From contig CALULT010000027.1 of NCBI GenBank assembly GCA_944321565.1, forward strand, positions 1-40,004: 40,004 nucleotides of DNA. Reading direction: 5' to 3'. The stretch comes from an uncultured Paraprevotella sp. Its GTDB lineage: Bacteria; Bacteroidota; Bacteroidia; Bacteroidales; Bacteroidaceae. Every line of letters begins with the position of its first letter. Position 1 is the first letter of the stretch. This document shows, one piece after another, positions 33,920 to 40,004 of the stretch. Below the pieces are notes generated by a model. That model saw nothing but the letters and a program-made list of their open reading frames with translations. It did not search any database and was not told the DNA's origin. The translations under genes and the position numbers were made by a program.

Positions 33920-35514
33920 GAATCCTCATTCACTTTCCATTCCTCCACCGTGCCCGTGGCGGAAGAGAAGCTTACACCTATTTTATATAGCTGGCGGCTG
34001 TCCGCAGAGTAGGGGCGGGCGTAGCCTTTTTCCTCTATCTGCGCCAACGCCTCGTCCGCCGTGCCGTCCAGCTTGAACTCGAAAATGTAGATGTAGTCCG
34101 GTGTCTCTACGATGCAGTCCACGCGCCCCTGGCTCTGTGCCTTCTCGGTATAGACGGTATAGACGCTGACGAGACGGAAAATGAGGTAGAACGTGTAGTG
34201 GAAATACCGCTCGCGTTCTCGTTCGTCCTCCTTGCGCCGCATGGTGTAGGGGATGCTGGAAAGGAATGACGTGAACAGCTCGCGCAGACGGTCTAGTTCA
34301 CCTTTGCGCATGGCTAACACCGTGTCGCGGATCCAACCGTCCAGGCTTTCCTTGGGGTTCAGATAATTCGAAGCGACCAGCGACACGAATCCGTTCTTCA
34401 CCTCGTTGTTCGGGAAGTCCAGCAGGAACGTGCCGAAATCCAAGTCATAGTCCTTGATGGTGAGATACCCGCTTTGGTAAATCATCGGGAGTGGGCGTTC
34501 CACGTCGGCCTTGTAGTCCACGAACTCCCTGGGGTCGTAATAGCGTCCCGTCAGCTCGTCCAGGTCTTCCTGCGTGTGGTTCAGCAGCCGTACCAGGTAG
34601 GTCGGCGTGCCGCTGGCAAACCAGTAGTCGCGCAGTTCCTTCATGGAGAAAGCGTTCAGCAGGCTGAACGGGTTATACACGTCCGTCAGGTTTCCGCTGA
34701 AGTGGTAACCATCGTAGCGGCGTTTCAGCATTTCCAGCATCCCGTCCGGCGTGGTGCGGTACTTCTTTGCCAGCGCGGCGATGGGCTCCGGGAAATATTG
34801 TTCCAGTTCCTCCTGTGTGATGCCGCACAGCGTCTCGTAGTCTTCCGACATGCTGATGTCCGCAGGCTGGTTGAACCCGCTGAACACGCTGACTTGCGAG
34901 AATTTCGTCACGCCGGTCAGCAGCACGAACTGCAGGTTGTCGTCCGCCGCCTTGAACACGGAATAGAATCCTTTCAGGATTTCACGGTGCCAGTCCTCCA
35001 GGGGCATGTCTTGTTCACCCACCTTTACTTTCAATTCCGTGTCGAGCACGTCGAGTATGGGCTTGTCGTATTCGTCAATCAATACCACGCATCTGCGGCC
35101 GTGGCGTCTGCGGGCCTGTGACAGCACGTAGGCGAACCGTTTTCCGATGTCGTTAAATTCCGTGTTGCAGCCGTATTCTTTCTCCCATGTGCTCACTGTA
35201 CCTTTCAGAACATCCTCCAAAGTGCCGTGTGCCGTGAAGTTCGAACCGTTGAAGTCGATGTGGAACACAGGATACTCCGCCCATTCCGTCTCCAGCTTTT
35301 CCATGGCCAGCCCCTTGAACAGGTCTTTCTTCCCCTCGAAGTAGCATTTGAGGGTGGACACCAGTAGGCTCTTGCCGAAACGGCGGGGACGGCTGAGGAA
35401 ATAGATTTTCCCATTTTTGACTAGGCGGTGTATCAGGTCGGTCTTGTCCACATACACGTAGCCGTCCTCTCTCAGGTGGCTGAAACTTTGGATACCTATC
35501 GGAAATTTCATCAT
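33886..35514 (-). CDS. AAA-ATPase / PD-(D/E)XK nuclease-superfamily protein, copy A
   Basis: The product is 542 residues from MMKFPIGIQSFSHLRED (the same start as copy B; a longer frame from 35562 begins upstream of the shared start). N-terminal AAA_ATPase_like domain (PF09820): Walker A-like RPRRFGKSLLV near residue 40, Walker B CVVLIDEYDKP, and TGVTKFSQVSVFSGFN. C-terminal PD-(D/E)XK-type domain (PF08011, DUF1703): GRVDCIVETPDYIYIFEFKL, where Asp and EFK are the nuclease-like residues. These proteins are hugely expanded in Bacteroidetes; their role is unknown, with defence or mobility roles suggested by fold alone. The C-terminal 12 residues differ from copy B and run into the GT2 3' end. 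A TTTCTTTG box (35536-35543) may drive it. Confidence 0.9.
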   Translation of the reverse strand: MMKFPIGIQSFSHLREDGYVYVDKTDLIHRLVKNGKIYFLSRPRRFGKSLLVSTLKCYFEGKKDLFKGLAMEKLETEWAEYPVFHIDFNGSNFTAHGTLEDVLKGTVSTWEKEYGCNTEFNDIGKRFAYVLSQARRRHGRRCVVLIDEYDKPILDVLDTELKVKVGEQDMPLEDWHREILKGFYSVFKAADDNLQFVLLTGVTKFSQVSVFSGFNQPADISMSEDYETLCGITQEELEQYFPEPIAALAKKYRTTPDGMLEMLKRRYDGYHFSGNLTDVYNPFSLLNAFSMKELRDYWFASGTPTYLVRLLNHTQEDLDELTGRYYDPREFVDYKADVERPLPMIYQSGYLTIKDYDLDFGTFLLDFPNNEVKNGFVSLVASNYLNPKESLDGWIRDTVLAMRKGELDRLRELFTSFLSSIPYTMRRKEDERERERYFHYTFYLIFRLVSVYTVYTEKAQSQGRVDCIVETPDYIYIFEFKLDGTADEALAQIEEKGYARPYSADSRQLYKIGVSFSSATGTVEEWKVNEDSQSIPASSATK

Positions 35515-35617
35515 GGCTTGTCGTTTTTGTTGATACAAAGAAACGATTTTATTTCGGGACAAACAAGTTTTTCAGCTTGGTTCACCGGGTATGGCATGGG
35601 ATATTTTTGACAATTTC

Positions 35618-37210
35618 CTATTCCGCCACTTTCCATTCCTCCACCGTGCCCGTGGCGGAAGAGAAGCTCACGCCAATTTTGTATAGCTTGCGGCTGTCCG
35701 CAGAGTAAGGCCGGGCGTAGCCTTTCTCTTCAATCTGCGCCAACGCCTCGTCCGCCGTGCCGTCCAACTTGAACTCGAAGACATAGATGTAGTCCTGCGT
35801 TTCCACGATGCAGTCCACGCGGCCTTGGCTCTGCGCCTTTTCGGTATAGACAGTATAGACGCTGACGAGGCGGAAAATGAGGTAGAAGGTGTAGTGGAAG
35901 TACTGCTCGCGTTCTCGTTCGTCTTCCTTGCGCCGCATGGTGTAGGGGATGCTTGAAAGGAAAGACGTGAACAGCTCGCGGAGACGGTCAAGTTCATTGT
36001 GTTTTAATGCTTCCACCACGTCAATCACCCAGCTGCCCATGTTTTCCTTGGGCTTTAGGTAATCTGAAGCGACCAGCGAAACAAATCCGTTCTTCACCTC
36101 GTTGTTCGGGAAGTCCAACAGGAAGCGTCCATAAGTCAGGTCGTAATCCTTGATGGTAAGATACCCGCTTTGGTAAATCATCGGGAGTGGGCGTTCCACG
36201 TCGGCCTTGTAGTCCACGAACTCCCTGGGGTCGTAATAGCGTCCCGTCAGCTCGTCCAGCTCTTCCTGCGTGTGGTTCAGCAGTCGTACCAGGTAGGTCG
36301 GCGTACCGCTGGCAAACCAATAGTCGCGCAGTTCTTTTTTTGCAAAGGCGTTCAGCAGGCTGAATGGATTGTACACGTCCGTCAGGTTGCCGCTGAAGTG
36401 GTAACCATCGTAGCGGCGTTTCAGCATTTCCAGCATTCCTTCCGGCGTGGTGCGGTATTTCTTGGCCAACGTGGCGATGGGTTCCGGGAAATATCGTTCC
36501 AGCTCCTCCTGCGTGATGCCGCACAGCGTTTCATAATCTTCATCCATGCTGATGTCGCTGGGCTGGTTGAACCCGCTGAACACGCTGACCTGCGAGAATT
36601 TCGTCACGCCGGTCAGCAGCACGAACTGCAGGTCGTCGTCCGCCGCCTTGAACACGGAATAGAATCCTTTCAGGATTTCGCGGTGCCAGTCCTCCAAGGG
36701 CATGTCCTGTTCGCCCACCTTCACTTTCAGTCCCGTGTCAAGCACGTCAAGTATGGGCTTGTCGTATTCGTCAATCAACACCACACAACGGCGGCCATGG
36801 CGTTTGCGGGTCTGTGACAGCACGTAGGCGAAACGGTCGCCCACGGTGGCCGCCAGCGGGTTTTTGCCATAAACGGTTTCCCAAGTGGCGATATGATATT
36901 CTATTTTCTTCTCCAGGGTTCCTGGCTGGGTGAAGTTGTCCCCGTTGAAGTCGATGTGGAATACCGGATACTCCGCCCATTCCGTCTCCAGCCTTTCCAT
37001 GGCCAGCCCCTTGAACAGGTCTTTCTTTCCCTCGAAGTAGCATTTGAGGGTGGACACCAGCAGGCTCTTGCCGAAACGGCGGGGACGGCTCAGAAAATAG
37101 ATTTTCCCGTTTTTGACCAAGCGGTGTATCAGTTCGGTTTTGTCCACATACACGTAACCGTCCTCTCTCAAGTGGCTGAAACTTTGGATGCCTATCGGAA
37201 ACTTCATCAT
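35618..37210 (-). CDS. AAA-ATPase / PD-(D/E)XK nuclease-superfamily protein, copy B
   Basis: The product is 530 residues, nearly identical to copy A over most of its length, with the same Walker A-like RPRRFGKSLLV, Walker B LIDEYDKP, TGVTKFSQVSVFSGFN and C-terminal GRVDCIVETQDYIYVFEFKL. It differs sharply in two patches: residues about 107-135 (KKIEYHIATWETVYGKNPLA against VLKGTVSTWEKEYGCNTEF) and about 405-420 (ENMGSWVIDVVEALKHN against ESLDGWIRDTVLAMRKG). Its upstream region (37215-37255) also matches that of copy A, including the TTTCTTTG box (37232-37239), so promoter and gene were duplicated together. Function unknown. Confidence 0.92.
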   Translation of the reverse strand: MMKFPIGIQSFSHLREDGYVYVDKTELIHRLVKNGKIYFLSRPRRFGKSLLVSTLKCYFEGKKDLFKGLAMERLETEWAEYPVFHIDFNGDNFTQPGTLEKKIEYHIATWETVYGKNPLAATVGDRFAYVLSQTRKRHGRRCVVLIDEYDKPILDVLDTGLKVKVGEQDMPLEDWHREILKGFYSVFKAADDDLQFVLLTGVTKFSQVSVFSGFNQPSDISMDEDYETLCGITQEELERYFPEPIATLAKKYRTTPEGMLEMLKRRYDGYHFSGNLTDVYNPFSLLNAFAKKELRDYWFASGTPTYLVRLLNHTQEELDELTGRYYDPREFVDYKADVERPLPMIYQSGYLTIKDYDLTYGRFLLDFPNNEVKNGFVSLVASDYLKPKENMGSWVIDVVEALKHNELDRLRELFTSFLSSIPYTMRRKEDEREREQYFHYTFYLIFRLVSVYTVYTEKAQSQGRVDCIVETQDYIYVFEFKLDGTADEALAQIEEKGYARPYSADSRKLYKIGVSFSSATGTVEEWKVAE

Positions 37211-37294
37211 GGCTTGTCGTTTTTATTGATACAAAGAAACGATTTTATTTCGAAATAAGCAAGTCTTTATGTGCTTTCTGCGGATGTCGGTTTT

Positions 37295-38590
37295 TTACAT
37301 TTCCACCACCCGCCACCGGTTGCCGTAGCGCGTGTGCACTTTCTCCACTCCTGCCGCCGTGAGGGCTTGGGCAAAGCCGGCCAGGTTCAACCCGGCCACG
37401 CAGCCCGGTTGGTGCCGTTTCATGTGTTCGAACAGGTCGGGGAGCGACCACAGCCGGGCATCCTCGTCCGGACGTGCCGCACGGAAACAGCTGCCCAACA
37501 GTTCACTCGCGGGCGACACGCGGTAGAAGGCCGCGTTGTGCGCCTGCAGCCCGGCTTCCTCCTCATGGCTGAACCAATACCGTTCGCCGCGCTGCAGTTC
37601 CGCCTTCAGTTGGGCATACACCTGCGCGTGGTCGATGCCCGTGCTGTCGATGGGATGCTCCACGAGGACGCAGATGAAACGGCGGCTCCCGCTCGGGTCG
37701 GTGAGCAGCTCGCGGGAGTTGGACGTGCCGATGAAGGCGGCAATGCGGGGAAGGGCGCAGGCATGCCGCTGGTAGGCCTTCCGCAGGTTGAGGGCGGAGA
37801 GTTGCATGAGGTTCTTCAGCAACGGGTGCTTCCGCGCCGGGATGCGGTCGAACTCGTCCAGGTTGAGCAGCCCGGCCTCCACCAGCTGGCGTTCTATCTT
37901 CTCGGGGCGGGCCAGGTCGATGTTGTCCGAGTAATAGGCTTGCAACTCGGGCGGCATAATCGCACGGCAGAAAGTGGACTTCCCCATTCCCTGCGCGTCG
38001 CTGACCAGCAACGGCGCCACGCACTGGGCATGCAGGCCGTCGGAAAGCCCCGCCCACTGCGCCGCCACGCCGAGCATCCAGCGGTGGAAGGCCCGGATCC
38101 AAAGCACGTCAGCGGATACCCTCGCGGCCAGGTCGTGCAGGCGGTCGCGACCGTCCCAGCAGGGCAGGCCGTCGAAGTATTGCCGGAAAGGATGGTAGGC
38201 CTTCACGTGTGCGGAGTTGACCATGCGGGCCAGGTCGCGGTCCCAGCAGGCGATGCCCGCGCGGTGGGCTTCCACGCAGATGGCGTTCAGGTCGCGGGCC
38301 GTGGCGGGACGGAAGGCCGCGTCCCCCGCCTCACCCTTGTGGCGGAACTCCGTGGCTCCCGTCAGCCGGTTGAAGCGGAAGTCATAGCGGGCGTCGAGGA
38401 ACCGCCCGAGCTTGTCCTCCAAATTTGCGGCGGGCGGGACGGTATCATCTTCCACGCCCTTTCCCGCAGGGCGTTCCATGATTTTTTCCTGTACGGGCAC
38501 GGTGATGTTTTCCGCCTTCCGGGCGGCGACTTGTTTCCCCTTCCACCGCGTGACAGCGCGGCGGACAATCAGTTTGAGTTCCATTGGCAT
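37295..38590 (-). CDS. VirE/VapE-like P-loop ATPase (DUF3874-type C-terminus)
   Basis: The product is 431 residues from the ATG ending at 38590; a -7 box at 38615-38622 rules out the ATG at 38617. The N-terminal ~65 residues are charged and poorly conserved. The VirE-type core (PF05272) follows: YHPFRQYFDGLPCWDGRDRL near residue 138, Walker A DAQGMGKSTF near residue 200, Walker B GLLNLDEFDR near residue 241, and FIGTSNSRELLTDPSGSRRF with the arginine finger-like region near residue 284. The C-terminal part (from about 365) resembles DUF3874. Relatives are helicase-like proteins of plasmids, phages and integrated elements, usually beside a primase. Here no primase or integrase is present, so it may be a stranded remnant of an element. 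Confidence 0.85.
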   Translation of the reverse strand: MPMELKLIVRRAVTRWKGKQVAARKAENITVPVQEKIMERPAGKGVEDDTVPPAANLEDKLGRFLDARYDFRFNRLTGATEFRHKGEAGDAAFRPATARDLNAICVEAHRAGIACWDRDLARMVNSAHVKAYHPFRQYFDGLPCWDGRDRLHDLAARVSADVLWIRAFHRWMLGVAAQWAGLSDGLHAQCVAPLLVSDAQGMGKSTFCRAIMPPELQAYYSDNIDLARPEKIERQLVEAGLLNLDEFDRIPARKHPLLKNLMQLSALNLRKAYQRHACALPRIAAFIGTSNSRELLTDPSGSRRFICVLVEHPIDSTGIDHAQVYAQLKAELQRGERYWFSHEEEAGLQAHNAAFYRVSPASELLGSCFRAARPDEDARLWSLPDLFEHMKRHQPGCVAGLNLAGFAQALTAAGVEKVHTRYGNRWRVVEM

Positions 38591-38614
38591 GAGTTTTTTG
38601 ATGTTTTCCGCCTG

Positions 38615-38622
38615 CAAATATA
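38615..38622 (-). promoter_or_regulatory. Promoter -7 box of the VirE-like gene
   Basis: On the minus strand TATATTTG matches TAnnTTTG exactly, 24 bases before the chosen ATG (38590). This decides the start: the in-frame ATG at 38617 falls inside the box. Confidence 0.6.
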
Positions 38623-38739
38623 CAACATGAAAAAGCCTTTGTCAAGTCCCCCCGCCCGAACGGCTTGAAAATTCCGGATTGGCGCAAGCTTATGAACTGT
38701 CCCGCCCATCCGTCCTCTATACAGCAAGTTTCCGCCGTG

Positions 38740-38810
38740 AAGGGTTCACGGCTTCACATGCACTGAACCACAGTGAGTTGCTGTGAACCCTTTAGGCAGG
38801 AAGGGTTCAC
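38740..38810. repeat. Three-copy ten-base repeat upstream of the VirE-like gene
   Basis: aagggttcac occurs at 38740-38749 and 38801-38810 in direct orientation and as its reverse complement gtgaaccctt at 38783-38792. A small palindrome cactgaaccacagtg lies between. The set is about 150-220 bases upstream of the VirE-like gene start and could be an operator or iteron-like binding site for its product. Inference from position and repetition only. Confidence 0.55.
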
Positions 38811-38856
38811 GCCCCGGCCGGAATGTTGACCGCAAGAAGAACTCCTCCGCCTCGCA

Positions 38857-39028
38857 GGAGGGCACTGAAAAAGTCCCCTCTCACGAAGATGTGCTATCGT
38901 AATGTAAATAAAAAGACGCATATTTGCTGTAAACGCAATGTTTTATACGCTATTTAGCTTGTTGCCGGTGCTTTTACTTGCATTTTGTTAGTGGTATTTT
39001 CAAATAATGGACTTTTTCAGTGCCCTCC
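38857..39028. mobile_element. Small non-autonomous transposable element, AT-rich interior
   Basis: The 172-base element has perfect 20-base terminal inverted repeats, ggagggcactgaaaaagtcc at 38857-38876 and its complement at 39009-39028. Its interior is strongly AT-rich and codes for nothing. The flank ctcgca occurs directly on both sides (38851-38856 and 39029-39034), a target duplication of 6-9 bases; exact ends are ambiguous by two or three bases. Rejoining the flanks rebuilds a uniform ctcctccgcctcgcagggga motif, the loop of the palindromic repeat at 13965-14036, so the element inserted into a second copy of that repeat. Confidence 0.75.
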
Positions 39029-39034
39029 CTCGCA

Positions 39035-39240
39035 GGGGAGGTGGGCCGAAGGGCCGGAGGGGTTTCCCATGCACTTTCACATCCGCATGGCGAACAGAAG
39101 AGTCGTCATGACTCCGAATGGCGAACAGAACGGCCATTATGGCCGCCGCATGGCAAACAAAAAGGCCATTACGCCCCGCATGACGAACAAGCGGAACCTT
39201 CCCACTTACCAAAAGATACTTACTTTCCAAATAGAAGATA
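39035..39240 (+). repeat. Degenerate direct repeats, period 30-32 bases
   Basis: Four units with a shared core (ccg, then a-t-g, g-cgaacagaa) begin near 39083, 39114, 39146 and 39176. Each reads atgg(c)gaacagaa followed by a ggccattatgg-like piece. Spacing of 31, 32 and 30 bases and poor conservation exclude a CRISPR array. One reading frame through them (38985-39338) gives a protein with repeated MANR/MANK, but it starts inside the adjacent mobile element and is not convincing as a gene. Confidence 0.5.
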
Positions 39241-39244
39241 TACT

Positions 39245-39302
39245 TACTTGGCAAAGTAAGATATCTTATTTGCCCAAGTCAGTTATCTTACTTTGCCAAG
39301 TA
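39245..39302. repeat. Perfect 19-base inverted repeat
   Basis: tacttggcaaagtaagata (39245-39263) returns as its exact reverse complement at 39284-39302, around a 20-base loop whose own ends repeat a shorter aagatatctt palindrome. The stem is AT-rich with a gcaaag/ctttgcc core. It could be a binding site, a cruciform, or a remnant of another small element. It is not placed after any gene as a terminator. Confidence 0.65.
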
Positions 39303-39337
39303 GGTACTACTGTCTTCTCTAATCCCGCCGCGCCTTA

Positions 39338-39509
39338 GAGTTTGTTTAAATTTTGCTTTGGTCTATTTTGAGAATTGTTTCTGAGAATGTTTTTCTGATT
39401 TTATAAGGAGGATAGCGGGCTATCTGACGCATAAAATTGGGGAAACAGGCCTGAAACAAACTCAAAAGAGACCTGACATATCACCTTATTGGAAAATTTA
39501 AACAGGCTC
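39338..39509. mobile_element. Small transposable element of the same family as 14831-15022
   Basis: The 172-base element has 17-base terminal inverted repeats (gagtttgtttaaatttt and, at the right, the complement of gagcctgtttaaatttt; two mismatches), flanked by TTA on both sides (39335-39337 and 39510-39512). It shares the internal ggatagcgggctatctgacg block with the element at 14831-15022, in opposite orientation. Its right flank TTA is the stop codon of the neighbouring ATPase gene, so insertion took place exactly at the gene end. Confidence 0.75.
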
Positions 39510-40004
39510 TTAAAGTTCCAGCGAATTTTCCTTCAGCAAGAAGTCGTAAATGCTGATGGTTGTAATCCCGGATTCATCCCTCGTCACGGGGCTTTCTTCT
39601 CCGGTGACGATAATCTTCTTAAAGGAATCGTCCACGCGCAACAGAGACGCCCGTTCCTGCCTTATCTTCTCGTCGGATTCCATCCGGTAGGCCGATTGTA
39701 TGTAATAACGCCTGCTCCCCAAGTTGCAGACAAAATCCACTTCAAGGCTGGAACGGTGCTGCTTCCCGTCCTCGCCTCTATGGATGACAGGGACAACGCC
39801 CACATCCACATTGAAGCCTCGCATCCGCAGTTCGTTGTAAACCATGTTCTCCATCAGGTGGCTCTTCTCCGACTGGCGGAAGTTGATACGCGCGTTGCGC
39901 AGCCCCAAGTCCATGAAGTAATACTTGTAGGGGGAATTGATGTAGCGTTTCCCTTTGATGTCGTAGCGGGTGGACTTCTCTATCAGGAAGGAATCGCAGA
40001 GGTA
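39510..40004 (-). CDS. DUF4143-type AAA ATPase, C-terminal part; N-terminus beyond window
   Basis: The gene enters from the right edge and ends at the TAA at 39510-39512. 164 codons are present: upstream part YDIKGKRYINSPYKYYFMDLGLRNARINFR, then MENMVYNELRMRGFNVDVGVV, SSLEVDFVCNLGSRRYYIQSAYRME and KKIIVTGEE. This is the C-terminal DUF4143 domain (PD-(D/E)XK-like, with the E-V-D-F-V strand) of AAA_14/DUF4143 proteins, the same broad family as the ATPase at the left edge but not closely alike in the visible parts. The ATPase part lies outside. The small element at 39338-39509 abuts its stop codon. Confidence 0.85.
   Translation of the reverse strand, partial: YLCDSFLIEKSTRYDIKGKRYINSPYKYYFMDLGLRNARINFRQSEKSHLMENMVYNELRMRGFNVDVGVVPVIHRGEDGKQHRSSLEVDFVCNLGSRRYYIQSAYRMESDEKIRQERASLLRVDDSFKKIIVTGEESPVTRDESGITTISIYDFLLKENSLEL

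Noticed and set aside
37271-38668. 465-codon open frame antisense to the VirE-like gene
   Set aside because: The minus-strand frame has Walker motifs and a matching promoter; the plus-strand peptide is Val/Gly/Arg-rich without motifs.
39083-39206. Possible CRISPR array
   Set aside because: Units are only loosely alike, spacing is uneven, there is no repeat/spacer division and no cas gene in the window.
38985-39338. 117-codon plus-strand frame with MANR/MANK repeats
   Set aside because: It begins inside the small element and ends in the next; the repetition is explained by the DNA repeats. Kept as a finding, not a gene.

Overview
The window comes from a Bacteroidales bacterium, most likely a gut Bacteroidaceae or Prevotellaceae relative. 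The evidence is the many fimbrillin-type lipoproteins, a hybrid two-component system, BspA-like leucine-rich repeats, BACON and M64 domains, and promoters of the Bacteroidetes type (-7 box TAnnTTTG). Species cannot be named from sequence alone. Base composition is GC-rich overall. Visibly AT-richer patches are the ATPase fragment at the left edge and the interior of the small element at 38.86-39.03 kb.

Layout. 1-3.6 kb: a partial DUF4143-type ATPase, a nucleotidyltransferase-fold protein, the wreck of an AAA/PD-(D/E)XK protein, and a minus-strand envelope-stress-like trio (YtxH, holin-like, small hypothetical). 3.8-7.5 kb: a SPOR lipoprotein, then ruvX, def and a large TPR protein in a tight cluster. 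7.6-13.9 kb: a hybrid two-component regulator divergent from one secreted (alpha/alpha)6-type glycosidase, with no SusC/SusD. 13.9-15.1 kb: a gene-free stretch of hairpins holding a small non-autonomous transposable element. 15.1-26.2 kb: an eight-gene minus-strand operon from one recognisable promoter. It encodes two fimbrillins, a giant fimbrillin/BspA/BACON/M64-protease fusion (frameshifted here), an NTF2-like membrane protein, a PEGA/barrel-like envelope protein, an FN3-BspA lipoprotein, an HTH-like cytosolic protein and a tail-anchored Ser/Thr kinase. 26.4-29.9 kb: thrS-infC-rpmI-rplT with a strong terminator. 29.9-33.9 kb: DUF368, GT39, GtrA and GT2, a coherent lipid-linked sugar pathway. 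33.9-37.2 kb: a tandem pair of AAA/PD-(D/E)XK proteins. 37.3-38.6 kb: a VirE-like P-loop protein. 38.6-39.5 kb: dense repeats with two more small elements. 39.5 kb to the end: another partial DUF4143-type ATPase.

Reading. From memory, ruvX-def-TPR and thrS-infC-rpmI-rplT are adjacent in Bacteroides genomes. Here about 19 kb of surface and sugar genes separate them, so 7.6-26.2 kb looks like an accessory insertion in a housekeeping cluster. The most distinctive system is the fimbrillin/protease/kinase operon. Its gene order suggests surface-exposed adhesive and proteolytic proteins, periplasmic and outer-membrane partners, and a membrane kinase with a DNA-binding-like companion: a possible surface-to-cytoplasm signalling unit. 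That link is inference from co-transcription only.
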